64,000 nt of DNA, from NCBI GenBank assembly GCA_963733905.1, contig CAVTEU010000011.1, positions 49,779 through 113,778 of the forward strand. The letters are read 5' to 3'. Of this stretch, positions 18,151 to 28,842 are shown piece after piece. Position numbers and translations under genes: made by a program. The DNA comes from DATADW01 sp963733905. GTDB lineage: Bacteria > Actinomycetota > Acidimicrobiia > Spongiisociales > DATADW01. The notes beneath the pieces are model-generated. The model was not told where the DNA came from and made no database searches. It was given only the letters and a program-made list of their open reading frames with translations. Each line of letters opens with the position of its first letter. The first letter of the stretch is position 1.

Positions 18151-19586
18151 CGAGGGGTCTCGGCGACCACCGCCTCCACATCGTCGGGCTCGGTGGGGAC
18201 GGCGTCGGTCAGGTTGTCGATCCCTCCCTCGGTGACGAGCACGTCGTCCTCGATCCGCACCCCGATCCCGCGCAGTTCCTCGGGGATGCGATGGCGCACC
18301 TTCTCCGCCTTCTCCCGTCTCCTGCTCCTCCTCCCGCTTTGCCGCCTCCAAACCGAGCAGGACGCGGCGCTCCCGCCACTCGTCGGCGTCGTACTCGAGG
18401 AGGGCGAACTCGACGTCATCGCCCTCGACCCCGACGTAGAGACCGGGCTCGACCGTAAAGGCCATCCCCGGTTCGAGGACCCGGTGGTTGCGGTCTACCC
18501 GGTAGGTGCCGGCGTCGTGGACATCCATCCCCAGCCAATGGCTGGTGCCGTGCATGAAATACTCCTTGTAGTGGTGCATCGCCAGCGTGTCCTCGAGGCC
18601 GCGAGGCACCAGGGCGAGCTCCACCAGACCCTCGGCGAGCACCCTCGTGGCCGCGTCGTGGGGGTCACGGATGGTGGCGCCCGGCTTGCACGTCGCCAGT
18701 GCGGCACGCTGCGCCGCCAGCACCACCTCGTACACCGCCCGCTGCGGCCCGGTGAAGCGGCCGTCCACGGGGAAGGTGCGTGTGATGTCGGCCGACAGAT
18801 AGCCGTGCTCGGCGGCGGCGTCGATGAGCAGCAGGTCGCCCTCCTCCATCCGACGCCGGTTCTCGACGTAGTGGAGGACGCAGGCGTTGCGTCCCGACGC
18901 CACTATCGAGGGATAGCCGACGCGCGCCGAGCCACCCCAGCCAAAGACGGCTTCCATCGCCGCCTGCACCTGGTACTCGTGAAGCCCCGGCTGAGCTACC
19001 CGCATCGCCTCCATGTGGCCCTCGGCCGACAGCGCGCACGCCGCTCGCAACGCCTCCTGCTCCTCATCTGTCTTCCGGAGCCGGAGGTCGGCGAGCACCG
19101 GGCCTATGTCGGATATGTCGAGGGGAACCGATCACCCCGTACGCCAGCGTGGTAGGCGCGCATGGTGCGCAACAGACCGAGGACTGCGTCGTCGTGCGAG
19201 CCACCCAGCCGGTAGTAGAGGCGTTCCCTCCCAATGGCCAGCTTGCGCAGTTCCTTGGAGAGGTCACCGATCTCGTAGGCGGCGTCTGCGCCGTACGCGG
19301 ACTTGGCCCCCTCGACGCCGGCGCGGTACCCGTTCCACACCTCCATCTCCCGGTCGCGGGGACGGACGAAGAGGGTGAACTCGGATTCGGGGTGCCCGGG
19401 GGCGATGACGGCCACAGCCTCGGGCTCGTCGAACCCGGTGAGAAAGAAGAAAGACGAGTCCTGGCGGAACGCGTGGGTGACGTCGTCGTTGCGTACCGTC
19501 TCCCCTGCCGCCGGGACCACCACCAGCGCACCCTCGCCGATCGAAGCGGCGAGTCGATCCCGGTTTTGGGCGAAGCGATCTGCCAT
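18135..19586 (-). CDS. pepP: Xaa-Pro aminopeptidase, M24 family (two frameshifts)
   Basis: Metallopeptidase that removes an N-terminal residue before proline. The N-terminal creatinase-like domain (residues 1-165: MADRFAQNRDRLAASIGEGA, DSSFFFLTGFDEPEAV) is followed by the pita-bread domain with metal ligands in LLLIDAAAEHGYLSADITRTFPV (Asp, Asp), HGTSHWLGMDVHD (His), VEPGLYV (Glu) and GVRIEDDVLVTEGG (Glu), the usual five ligands. Shifts near 19115 and 18320. ATG at 19586. About 483 residues, as expected for the AMP_N-containing subfamily. Confidence 0.87.
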
Positions 19587-19677
19587 CGGGCTGGTCCTCC
19601 AAGAAGTCGGGTCGCTAAGTGTCGCATGGTCAAGAGTCCCTGAAGATGCGGCCTCTGATTCCCGCCCCGGCTCTCGC

Positions 19678-20481
19678 TCAGACGGCCGATATGGCCATCA
19701 GGTGGGCTTCGAGCACGTTGATGAACCGGTCGAGGCTCTCGATGTGATGGGCATGACTGCCCTCTAGTTCCACCACCCGAGCGTCGGGGAGGCTGCGCCC
19801 CCAGCACGTCCACCACCCGCTTCTCCCACGGCTCCGTGGTGGTCCCCTTGGTGAGCAGCACCGGGCATCGGATTTCCGCCAGGTCTGCCACAGACAGGTC
19901 GGATAGCCATCAACTCCGACAGCCAAGAGATGGTCATGCGGTGCGGCACCGCTCGATCCCAATAGGCGACGTGGCGCGCCTCGGCTGGGGTCGGGCACGA
20001 ATCCGGCCGAAGAGAGGAAGAAGGCGAGGTCGTCCTCGGTCACGGTCGTTCCGGCCAAGTCGTGCAGGTATTGGATCAAGCGGTCGAGCCGGGGATCAGT
20101 CTCGCCCAGTTCCTCGAGGATCCAGTAGGCAGCGGGCTCCACCAGGGTCAGTGACCTCACCCGGCTTGGATAGACCGAGGTGAAGTCGATCAGCGCCTTG
20201 CCGCCGCCCGACCACCCGGCAAAGTCGGCCTGCTCGATCCCGAGCTGATCCAAGGTGAGACGGAGGCTCTCCCGCTCCGTCTCTCTCGTGTAGCTGGGAT
20301 CGCCGGCCTTGCCCGCAGTCCCCAGCTCGTTGTGGATGGGTTGGACCCGGATCACCCGATAGCGGTCGCTGAGGCGTTCCTGGTGGGGTATCCACGACAG
20401 CCAGCCGGTCAACCCGCCTGGTACCAGGATGAGTGGGTCGCCTTCCCCAGCAACGTCATATGTCAAGACGCGAGGCTTCAC
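19678..20481 (-). CDS. Alpha/beta hydrolase A (frameshifted)
   Basis: About 267 residues. Starts at GTG 20481, overlapping the stop of the upstream hydrolase by GTGA. Core motifs: LILVPGGLTGWLSW, RYRVIRVQPIHNE, the nucleophile elbow FAGWSGGGKALI (GWSGG), LVEPAAYWILEELG, then LAEIRCPVLLTKGTTTEPWE and the catalytic His in GSHAHHIESLDRF. Shifts near 20000, 19895 and 19790. Substrate unknown; it forms a two-gene unit with hydrolase B. Confidence 0.75.
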   Translation of the reverse strand: MKPRVLTYDVAGEGDPLILVPGGLTGWLSWIPHQERLSDRYRVIRVQPIHNELGTAGKAGDPSYTRETERESLRLTLDQLGIEQADFAGWSGGGKALIDFTSVYPSRVRSLTLVEPAAYWILEELGETDPRLDRLIQYLHDLAGTTVTEDDLAFFLSSAGFVPDPSRGAPRRLLGSSGAAPHDHLLAVGVDGYPTCLWQTWRKSDARCCSPRGPPRSRGRSGWWTCWGRSLPDARVVELEGSHAHHIESLDRFINVLEAHLMAISAV

Positions 20482-21333
20482 GCCACTCCTCCTGCGATCG
20501 ACGCCGCAGCCGTCACTCCCCCGATGAACTCGATCAGCGCGGCGGCGTAAACGTCCGGATGGGTCCGGTGGGGTATGTGGCCCGTCCCATCGAGCCTCTG
20601 GAGACGCGCCGCGGGCAAGAGGCGGGCGAGCTCGTTGGCGGCGGCAACTTCCAATACCGGGCTCTCGGATCCCGTCGAGATCAGCAGAGGGATGCTGCGT
20701 GTCCGCCAGCGAATCGATGTCGACCGAGTCGCGATCGAGACTGTCCCTGAGATCGTCGGCAACCGTGGCGGTATTCGACTCGAGGATGTTCCTCAGCTCT
20801 TCGGGAAACTGGTCCCATGCCCCGGGCCCGATCGCCACCTCGTCGATGAAGTACTGGACGGCTCGACGATGCTCGCCTCTGGCGATCATGTCCTGCATGC
20901 GAGCGATGTGGCGCTTCTCCGCTCCATGAGCTGCACGATGTGTTCGATCGTCGTGTCCATCGAGGAGAGCAATCGGACCGGGCTCGTGAGCCGCGGCGCT
21001 CTTCACCAACTCGGGATGCATCGTCACCAGGTTGAGCACGACGCTGCCGCCCGCGGAGTTGCCGACGACGTGGACAGGCTCGGCGCCGAGGTGCCGGATG
21101 AGGGCGGCCAGGTCGCCGGCGTCCTGTCGGACACTCCCCGGCCCTCGCCCATCCGTGCTCCGGCTGTGACCGCGACGATCCCAGGCCACCACCTCGAAGC
21201 GATCTCTGAGTAGATCCGTCAGCGCCCGCCAGGTCCGGCCATCGGTCAAAGCACCATGGGTGAGGACGATTCGCTCCCCTGCCCCGGTTCGCTCGAAGTA
21301 CAGCTCGACCCCGTTCAGGTTCACGGTGGCCAT
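20478..21333 (-). CDS. Alpha/beta hydrolase B (frameshifted)
   Basis: About 285 residues. MATVNLNGVELYFERTGAGE leads into IVLTHGALTDGRTW (oxyanion), VVAWDRRGHSRS, the elbow VVGNSAGGSVVLN (GNSAG), PVLEVAAANELARLLPA and the catalytic His in GTGHIPHRTHPDV. One shift near 20690. AGGAGGAG precedes the ATG at 21333. Divergent from the HD-GYP/LuxR regulator, an arrangement that suggests the regulator may act on this pair. Confidence 0.8.
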
Positions 21334-21462
21334 CCCACTCCTCCTTTCGCTGACGACCAACCTTGGAGGATCGAGCCACGCCTCGCATCGGGTGAACACC
21401 CCATTCGCAAGGCCCGTCAAGCGGGTGTTCATCATGGGACGGCACCGTCTACGTTCACCGAT

Positions 21463-22990
21463 ATGGCGGCCCGGCGCGACGGTCTTCGACTGACAGAACT
21501 GCTGGCATCGCTGTCGCTGGCGACCGATCTCGGGACCGGCCAACCGATGGGGCACGGGTTGCGTACCTGCCTGTTGGCGGTGCGGCTTGCCCGGGACATG
21601 GGTCTCGGGATCGAGGATGTCCGCGCCGTCCACAGCGTCAGCCTGCTGCGGTTCCTGGGCTGCACCGCCGATGCCTCCGAAACCGCCCAGATGGCTGGGG
21701 GTGACGACCTCCACTTCAACGCCGAAATGGCACCGGTCCTCAACGGGAGCCGGAGTGAAGCCATGAGGCAACTGGTCAAGACGGTTGGGCGCGGAGAGTC
21801 CCCGGTCAGGAAGAGCAGGATGGTGTTGACCGCTCTCACCGATCCGGGGGGTGCGGCTCGCAGTCTCGCCGCTCACTGTGAGGTGGCGACCATGCTTGCC
21901 CGCCGTCTCGGTTTGGAGGGGCGCGTCACCACCGCCCTCTTGGCCGCATATGAACGCTGGGACGGCAACGGGTATCCCACCGGGTTGGAACGAGAGGCGA
22001 TCCCGATCGAGGTCCGGGTGGCCGCGGTCGCCCGAGACGCCGATCTCTTCGTCCGGCTGGGGGCCGATGTCCGAGGCATCTTGGAGCGCCGAAGCGGGAA
22101 GGCATACGACCCGATGGTCGTCGAGGCATTCCAGGGTTTGGCGGGTTGGACACCCGAGGCCGACTGGGACGAGGTGTTGGCGGCGGAGCCGCAGCCGGTG
22201 AAATACGTCGAAGACCTCGACGCCGGGCTTGCGGTCATGGCCGATTTCGTCGATCTCAAGTCACCATGGACGCGCGGCCACTCGACCAAGGTCGCCGCTC
22301 TGGCGGAAACCGCGGCGCAAGGGGCCGGGCTGGGGGAGGCTGAAGCACACAGGCTCCGACGCGCCGGGCTGGTTCACGACGTGGGGCGGGTGGGCGTGGC
22401 CAACGGAATCTGGGACAAGCCCGGTCCGCTCTCAACCGACGAGTGGGAGGCGGTGCGTCTCCACTCCTTATCTGACCCATCGGATCCTCTCCCGATGCCC
22501 CGGTTTGACCGAGCTAGAAAGGCTGGCCTCGAGCCACCACGAACGGCTCGACGGATCCGGCTACCACCGCCAGTCGACTGCGAGCCAGCTACCGATCGAG
22601 GCGAGGCTGTTGGCAGCCGCCGATGTGCTCGCCGCCGTCACCTCGAGCCGCCCCCACCGGGAAGCGCACGACCTGGCTGCGGCGGAGAGAATCATGCGGG
22701 CCGAGGTCGATGGCGGACGTCTCGACGGGCAGGCGGTGGAATTCGTCATCGCCGCGGCTGGTGGGAAGACGGAGAGCCCGAGAACCCGCAACCCCGACGG
22801 TCTCACCGACCGCGAGATCGACGTGTTCAGGCTGCTCTGCCGCGGCCTCACCAATCGCAAGATCGGAGATGAGCTGTTCATCTCGGTGAAGACGGTGGGT
22901 CGTCACGTCGAGAACATCTACGCCAAGATCGGTGTCTCCACCCGAGCGGGTGCAGCCGTCTATGCGATGGAGCACCGACTCCTGGAGTGA
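21463..22990 (+). CDS. HD-GYP-like / LuxR-type regulator (one frameshift)
   Basis: About 509 residues. An N-terminal HD-related helical domain (residues 1-190, with AAYERWDGNGYPTGLEREAI), a second HD-GYP-like domain with GLVHDVGRVGVANGI and HHERLDGSGYHRQS, and a C-terminal LuxR helix-turn-helix (LTDREIDVFRLLCRGLTNRK, ISVKTVGRHVENIYAKIGVS). The HD-GYP family hydrolyses cyclic di-nucleotides; here GYP reads GYH, so activity is uncertain. A shift is needed near 22480. No receiver domain is present. Divergent from the two alpha/beta hydrolases. Confidence 0.8.
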
Positions 22991-23027
22991 ATCAGTTGGA
23001 ATGCGGCGTTAGGTGACGGGTTCAGCA

Positions 23028-23975
23028 TCACCCGCCACCGCGGACTGCCAGCTCGACCAACAACGGGAAGTGGTCGCTGCCAAGCGAGGGACCGAGTTGG
23101 CGCGACACCGTGGCCAGGTCGGTGCTGTGGAGCAGGTTGTCGATCGGAACCCTGAGCAGGGGTGCCCCCACCGGGTAGCTGGGCTGGAGACCGAACCCGC
23201 GCATCGACTCGGTCAGAGCGCCACGCCGCTGCAACTCGCGGTAGGCGTGCGACCAGAGGGTGGCGTTGAAGTCGCCGGTGACCACCGTCGGACCGGTCTG
23301 CGATTCCGCCCACTCCGACGCCCAGTCGAGCTGGCCGTCGCGCACCTCGGTGCGCCCGGGCCCGGTGGGTGCCAGCGGGTGGATCCCCAGCACCGCAACC
23401 TCGCGGTCCCCCACCATCTGGCGCACCTCCACCCCCCTTCGTTGCCCTGCGGCGAAGCCAAAGGACCGAACCTCGGCCCCGGGTCGGGTCAGGACGAGAG
23501 TCCCGAATATCAACTCCTCGGTGCGGCTCCTGGTGATCTCGTATCCCAGGTCGGCCGCTTCGACCGCCTCCTCCCACGGCTGGTATGCCTCATGGAGGAA
23601 GACCACGTCGGGATCCACCATCTCGATGTAGTCGGTGACCGCCCGGTACCGGGTGTTCCCCGCCAGCACGTTGAAGGAGAGCACGGTGATGCGAGCCGAG
23701 TCCTCCGTCGTGTCGGCTCGGGGCAGATACAGCGGGAAGATGACGGCGAGGTTGAGCAGACAGGCGATTCCGGCGATCCCGGCGAGGACCCACCATCTGG
23801 CGAGCGCCAGCACTGCCGCCACAGCCGCCAGGATCACTGCGTACTGGGCACGGAAGCTCGAGATCACATCGAACAGCCACCACTGCCCCCCGAAGAAGCC
23901 CGCCAGCGTCGCAGCCGCCACCGGCAACCCCACCAACATCAGCGGTACGGCGAGGATGCGGAAGAACTGGGTCAC
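23028..23975 (-). CDS. Endonuclease/exonuclease/phosphatase (EEP) fold membrane protein
   Basis: A 315-residue protein with three N-terminal transmembrane helices (about residues 8-30, 42-62, 64-84) and an outward-facing EEP domain: VLSFNVLAGNTRY (Asn), FLHEAYQPWEE (Glu), VLGIHPLAPTG (His), VVTGDFNATLW (Asp/Asn) and LGSDHFPLLVEL (Asp-His). This architecture is common in Actinobacteria; its substrate may be a phosphodiester or phosphoinositide but is not known. Intact. Confidence 0.85.
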   Translation of the reverse strand: MTQFFRILAVPLMLVGLPVAAATLAGFFGGQWWLFDVISSFRAQYAVILAAVAAVLALARWWVLAGIAGIACLLNLAVIFPLYLPRADTTEDSARITVLSFNVLAGNTRYRAVTDYIEMVDPDVVFLHEAYQPWEEAVEAADLGYEITRSRTEELIFGTLVLTRPGAEVRSFGFAAGQRRGVEVRQMVGDREVAVLGIHPLAPTGPGRTEVRDGQLDWASEWAESQTGPTVVTGDFNATLWSHAYRELQRRGALTESMRGFGLQPSYPVGAPLLRVPIDNLLHSTDLATVSRQLGPSLGSDHFPLLVELAVRGGG

Positions 23976-24044
23976 CGCGGGTCAGGGTAGGAACCGGAAC
24001 GCGATGCTCAGGGTGTCGCCAGCCGACAGCAGATCGGTCTGTCC

Positions 24045-24990
24045 TCAGTTCACCTCTCCCCGGTGGCTCCAGACATGCCAGGGCGTGGATGAGGCACGGT
24101 GACCGGCCCGCTCCATCGCCGCCAGCATCGGATGGTTGTCGGTGTCCACGTCGGAGAGGATCCGGGCGAACCCGGCCCGCTTGCGCCGCGGCGGTGCCTG
24201 CGGCGAGCAGGTCGTCGACGTAGCCATTGCCCCGATGCTCGGGGAGCACGCCGATGTAGGCGATCGTCGCCGTACCCGGTTCGTCGAACGGCGAGATCCC
24301 AACCATCCCGACCGGTCCCTCGTCGCTCTCGGCGATGAGCCACGTGTCCTCGGCACCGTCGGCATACTCCATCATCTGGGCTGCCCAGTGCTCGGGGCGG
24401 ACACGCTCGTAGTACCACCGGTCGTTGCGATCGAGCGTCCCTTCGGGGACGCGGGCGAACACCTCGGCGTAGGCGCTGAGGCCCAATCTCGGCCAGAGAA
24501 CGGAACCGGAGACGCCGGGAGGCTTCGACCTTCTCGCCTCGTTCTTCCCAGAGGACGCCTTCCTTCTCCTGGAACAGGGGCAGGTCCAGCGCCGCGGCGA
24601 GAGCGAGCCTCTCGTCGGGCTTCTGATGGATGGCCGGGTTGGTACGGATCTCGAGGGTTGTTGGCACGGTGTCGCCCAGCGAGCGGCGGGCGGCTCTCAC
24701 CAATTCGGCGAGCACCCCCACCGGATCCCCTGCCCAGGCGGTGGCGCCAAAGAGCGCCATCTCTTCGGGGGGAGCGAGCCGACCCAGGCCGGGTCGGTGA
24801 CGCTCGGTGTCACCACGAAGCCGGCCCGTCCCACGGTGGAGCCGGCATCGCTCGCCACAAAGGTCCACTCGGGCCGGCTGGAGCCGTCCTCCCACATTTC
24901 CTCGACCCAGCCGAGATCGCCGGGGTCATCGTCGGGCGCGGCGAAGTCGTCGACGCGTTCAACGGATCGGATATCGAGCACGATGGTCAC
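24045..24990 (-). CDS. GNAT family N-acetyltransferase (three frameshifts)
   Basis: About 315 residues with two GNAT-like halves. The first half (MTIVLDIRSVERVDDFAAPD, WTFVASDAGSTVGRAGFVV) looks degenerate; the second carries TWLIAESDEGPVGMVGISPF, IAYIGVLPEHRGNGYVDDLL (acetyl-CoA loop R-G-N-G) and SDVDTDNHPMLAAMERAG. Shifts near 24770, 24500 and 24175. Acceptor substrate unknown. It is followed by about 160 bases without a recognisable gene before argH on the left-going strand is read. Confidence 0.75.
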
Positions 24991-25151
24991 CTCTCAGATA
25001 GGGCGACCACCCGTCCGGCGCTCAGTCGATGCCGGCGCCGGGACGGAGGTGGTCGTTGGCCAAACGGAACACGATCACACCTCCTCTCCTCGATGTGGTT
25101 GCGAGCGTACACAGTCGTCAGCAACGGTCGGCCGAAGGCTCAATTGCAGGC
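24991..25151. other. Gap between the GNAT gene and the end of argH
   Basis: About 160 bases between two leftward genes. I see no conserved protein, hairpin or repeat here; it should contain the promoter of the GNAT gene. Confidence 0.4.
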
Positions 25152-26502
25152 TCAGCTGAGGCGGCGGCGCAATTCGGCGATCTGGTGGCGGACGCTTGCA
25201 ACGCTCCCCCGCCGGGTGATTGCCGTCGGGCAACCGACCCCTCGGGATCGATCACCGCCAGGTCGTCCGGTTCGAACAGCGGATCGGCAGCGAGGTCGTC
25301 GCCGTTTGCCGATGCCAGGTCGCGGCCATCCGCATCGAGCGCCGCCACCAGCCGTCCCACTGCCTGGTGGGCGCGGCGGAACGGCACCCCGCGCCCGGTG
25401 AGCCGCTCAGCCAGGTCCAGTGCCGTCGTCGACCCGGACGGTGGCGGTGGATGAAATTTGGCACCCTCGAGCATGGCGCCCAGAGCCTCGAGCGTCGCCG
25501 CCAGCGTGTCGTCGGCGTGGAACACCAGCGACTTGTCCTCCTGCAGGTCGCGCTGGTAGGCAAGGGGCAGCGCCTTCTGCAGTGCGAGGAGAGCGGTGAC
25601 ATCGCCGAGAACGGTGGCGGCCCGGCCCCGCGCCAACTCGGCGATGTCGGGGTTCTGCTTCTGCGGGAGTGCCGACGAGCCGGTCACGGTGCGCTCGTCG
25701 TAGGTGACCCAGCCGAACTCGGTGGTCCCCCACAACACCAGTTCCTCGGCGAGCCGGGATAGGTCCACCATGGCTTGGGCGCAGCAGAAGGCGTACTCGC
25801 AGACCACGTCGCGCCCGGCCACGGCGTCGATCGAGTTGTCGAAAGTCGCCGCCATACCCAGCTCGGCCGGCGACCGCTTCGGGGCGCAATGGGAGGCTGC
25901 TACCCCCGGCGGCGCCTGCACCCAGGGGGGAAACGTCGAGAGCGCGCCATGCACCCGAGGATCCTGTCGCGATCGCGCAACATGGGCCAAGCGTGCGCCA
26001 GGAGGTGGTGGCCGAAGGAGATCGGTTGTGCCTGCTGGAGATGGGTGAAGACCGGGACCACCAAGTCGGCGGTGCCCTCAGCGAGATCGGCCAGGATCAG
26101 GGCAAGGGTGGCAAGCTGGTCGACGCGGGCACCAGCGGCACGACGAAGGTAGAGGCGTAGGTCGAGGGCAACCTGATCGTTGCGCGACCGCCCGGTGTGC
26201 AGCTTCCCGCCAACCTCGCCAACCAATTCGACGAGACGTCGCTCCACCGCGCTGTGGACATCCTCGTCGCCGTCGACGAAGCCGAACTCACCCGCCTCGG
26301 CCTCGGCCAGGATGCGGCGGAGCCCATCGGCGATGGCGGCTGCGTCCTCACCGGGGAGGATCCCGGCCTCACCGAGCATGGCCACATGGGCGAGGGACCC
26401 GGTGACATCGTCGACGAGCAGACGGCGATCGGCGTGATCGACCGTGTACCGCCAGAGCACCTCGGAGGGGGGTTCGCCGAACCGTCCGCTCCAGAGCGTC
26501 AT
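25152..26502 (-). CDS. argH: Argininosuccinate lyase (two frameshifts)
   Basis: Last step of arginine synthesis: argininosuccinate to arginine and fumarate. MTLWSGRFGEPPSEVLWRYT, DEDVHSAVERRLVE, GGKLHTGRSRNDQVALDLRL, THLQQAQPISFGHHLL, and the signature loop TGSSALPQKQNPDIAELARG with its catalytic serine. The loop reads GSSALPQKQN where the superfamily usually has GSSxMPxKxN, a Met-to-Leu change. The C-terminus IAELRRRLS is recovered after shifts near 25930 and 25205. The stop of argG directly abuts the ATG (TGAATG), so the two are coupled. Confidence 0.9.
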
Positions 26503-27712
26503 TCACTCACCTTCCCCGAGACGCTCTTCCGCCAAACGCCGCAGCCGGAGGGCGTTGAGGCGGATGAAGCCGGCGGCATCGGCCTGGTCGTAGACGTCGT
26601 CCTCCTCGAAGGTGGCCGTCGCCTGGTCGTAGAGGTCGTGTCTTCTCGGAGCGGCGTCCCTCGACGGTGACCGCCCCCTTGTAGAGCCGGAGCCGCGCCT
26701 CGCCGTTGACCCGCTCCTGGACCTCATCCATGAAGGCCTGCAGCGCCTCGCGCTCGGGTGAGAACCAGAACCCGTTGTAGACCATCTCGGCGTAGCGGGG
26801 CACCAGCTCGTCGCGCAGGTGCGCCACCTCGCGGTCGAGCGTGATCGACTCCACCGCTCGGTGGGCGTGGTGGAGAAGCGTCCCGCCCGGCGTCTCGTAG
26901 ACGCCGCGGCTCTTGATCCCGACGAACCGGTTCTCGACGATGTCGACCCTCCCCACCCCGTGTCTGCCACCGGTGGCGTTGAGCCGGTGAGCAGACCCGA
27001 CCGGATCGAGCGGCGTTGCCATCGACCGCCACCGGTGTGCCGTGCTCGAAACTCGACAGTGACCACCTCGGGTCGGTCGGGGGCCCGCTCCGGATCGGCT
27101 GTCATCCGGAACATCCCCGCAGGAGGTGATTCCCACGGGTCCTCGAGGACTCCGCCCTCGTAGGAGACGTGAAGCAGGTTGGCGTCCATCGAGTAGGGGC
27201 GCTCCGGCGTCACCGGGACGGCGATTCCATGCTCCTTGGCGTAGTCGACGAGGTCGGCCCGGCCCCGCAGATTCCATTCCCGCCAGGGTGCGATCACCTC
27301 GATGTCGGGTTCGAGGGCGTAAGCCGACAACTCGAACCGGACCTGGTCGTTGCCCTTCCCGGTCGCCCCATGGGCGATGGCGTCGGCGTCGGCGGCTCGG
27401 GCCGCCCTGACCAGGCCCTGGGTGATGATCGGGCGGGCCAGCGAGGTCCCCAGCAGGTAGTACCACTCGTAGACGGCGTTGGCTCGCAGTGCCGGGAACA
27501 CCGCCTCGTCGACGAACTCATGGCGGAGGTCCTCGACGACGGCGTCGATCGCACCGGTCGCCAGCGCCTTCTCCACGCGCCTCGTCCACCTCATCGCCCT
27601 GACCGACATCCGCCGTGTAGGCGATCACTTCGGCACCGTGGGTCTCGATCAGCCAGGCGAGGATCACCGAGGTGTCGAGACCACCCGAGTAGGCGAGCAC
27701 GACCCGCTTCAC
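26503..27712 (-). CDS. argG: Argininosuccinate synthase (several frameshifts)
   Basis: ATP-dependent joining of citrulline and aspartate. N-terminal PP-loop VVLAYSGGLDTSVILAWL, VIAYTADVGQ, the domain with GTSLARPIITQGLVRAA, AIAHGATGKGNDQVRFEL, YSMDANLLHVSYEGG, GVGRVDIVENRFVGIKSRG, YETPGGTLLHHAHRAVE and WFSPEREALQAF. The gene must be shifted near 27580, 27010 and 26670. The ATG at 27712 overlaps the argR stop (ATGA). About 403 residues after repair, the normal length. Confidence 0.9.
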
Positions 27713-28167
27713 GACCTGGCTCCAATCCGCTCCAGCTCGGCAGCGAGATCGTCGCCACCGACCCCATCGCCCGCAACGACCAGGACGGTGTCGTCGCCGG
27801 CCACGGTCCCAATCACACCCGGGACAGGAACGGCGTCGATGGAGCCGGCCACGATGGAGGCAGCACCCGGCCGGGTCTTGATGACCACGAGGTTTCCGCT
27901 GCCAACGATCGAGAGTGCATACGTGGCGAGCGCCCTCCCTGCCACCCCGTGCTCCACTGGGACCGCAGCGGCGGGGCGGTAAACCTCGCGACCATCACCT
28001 GCTGCCACCTTGACCGCGCCGATTGCCGCCAGGTCGCGGGACACCGTCGCCTGGGTCACCGGGAAACCGGCCTCGGTGAGCAGCCCCACCAGCTCTGCCT
28101 GACTCGCGGCCGAGCCTCCGGTGAGCAACCGGTGGAGCATCCTCCTCCGCGAAGCGGTGTCGACCAT
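27709..28167 (-). CDS. argR: Arginine repressor ArgR
   Basis: A 152-residue arginine-sensing repressor. N-terminal winged helix (RRRMLHRLLTGGSAASQAEL, TQATVSRDLAAIGAVKV) and C-terminal oligomerisation/arginine-binding domain (LVVIKTRPGAASIVAGSIDA, VIGTVAGDDTVLVVAGD with the GTxxGDDTxL arginine-binding motif). Intact. First gene of argR-argG-argH, with an ARG box about 12 bases upstream of its start, so autoregulation is likely. Confidence 0.95.
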   Translation of the reverse strand: MVDTASRRRMLHRLLTGGSAASQAELVGLLTEAGFPVTQATVSRDLAAIGAVKVAAGDGREVYRPAAAVPVEHGVAGRALATYALSIVGSGNLVVIKTRPGAASIVAGSIDAVPVPGVIGTVAGDDTVLVVAGDGVGGDDLAAELERIGARS

Positions 28168-28178
28168 CAGGCAAGTCT

Positions 28179-28194
28179 ATACGCATATGCGTAT
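28179..28194. promoter_or_regulatory. ARG box 1 (perfect 16-bp palindrome)
   Basis: ATACGCATATGCGTAT, a perfect palindrome just upstream of argR. The identical sequence, with flank GTCT on the left, recurs at 32007-32022 before argC. It fits the ArgR-binding ARG box in size and position. Confidence 0.85.
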
Positions 28195-28250
28195 GACCAC
28201 CGCCACCCGCCCCACATCGTCGGGTAGCGTCGGAAGTTGCTCCTGGGAAG

Positions 28251-28747
28251 GTGAACGAGATGGCCGCCAGACGAATCGCCGCCAGACGAATCGCCGCTTC
28301 AATCGCTGCAGTGGCCCTTGCCGCCTGCGGAGGCGGTTCGGGGAGAGACCACCGAAGCCACGGCGACCACGGTCGCCGCCGCCGACACCACGACGCCGCT
28401 CTCCTCCGACACGACCATGGTGATCACCGAGCAGTGCCAGGAGTTGGCCGAGGCGATCGGGGACAATCCCGCCGACGAGGGTGGCGATTTCGGTCAGGTC
28501 GCCGACCAGTTGGAGGAGGCCGCGGCCATAGCTCCCGCCGAGGTGGCCGATGACCTGGACGTTCTCGCCCAGACCTACCGCGACGCCGCCGACCGGCTCG
28601 AGGCAGCCGGGATCGACATGGAGAACCCGGAGACCTTCGCCGGCGAAGAGGCACTCGCCGAGATGGAAGAGGTTCTCGGCGCTGTTGAGCTCACCCGAGT
28701 TTCAGGAAGCCACCGAGGCCCTCCTCGACTTCTGCACCGAGGAGTAG
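28251..28747 (+). CDS. Putative lipoprotein inserted inside the arg cluster (frameshifted)
   Basis: About 165 residues. GTG 28251 (or ATG 28260) starts a signal with a tandem ARRIAARRIA and lipobox ALAACGG, encoded by two exact 15-base copies. After a Thr/Ala spacer comes a helical acidic domain (ITEQCQELAEAIGDNPADEG, VADDLDVLAQTYRDAADRLE, EFQEATEALLDFCTEE) with two cysteines. Shifts near 28330 and 28690. It is transcribed against the arginine genes and splits them into two blocks. Function unknown. Confidence 0.7.
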
Positions 28748-28807
28748 CGAGCGAGCGGATCTGGTCCTGCCTCCCCGTCGGAGGCGCGAGCGTCCGAGCC
28801 GATGCGC

Positions 28808-28842
28808 GTCTTGTCTGCCGTCTTCCGTCTTCCGTCTCGTCT
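28808..28842 (-). repeat. Degenerate heptad array 4
   Basis: Repeats of CCGTCTT/CCGTCTC in the convergent gap between the lipoprotein gene and argD; same family as arrays 1-3 read on the opposite strand. It touches the last codon of argD. Confidence 0.6.

Noticed and set aside
16924..19098. A 724-codon frame joining PepP, a lipoprotein and antisense sequence of trhA
   Set aside because: It is three unrelated stretches linked by missed stops; the C-terminal third is antisense to the clear hemolysin III gene.
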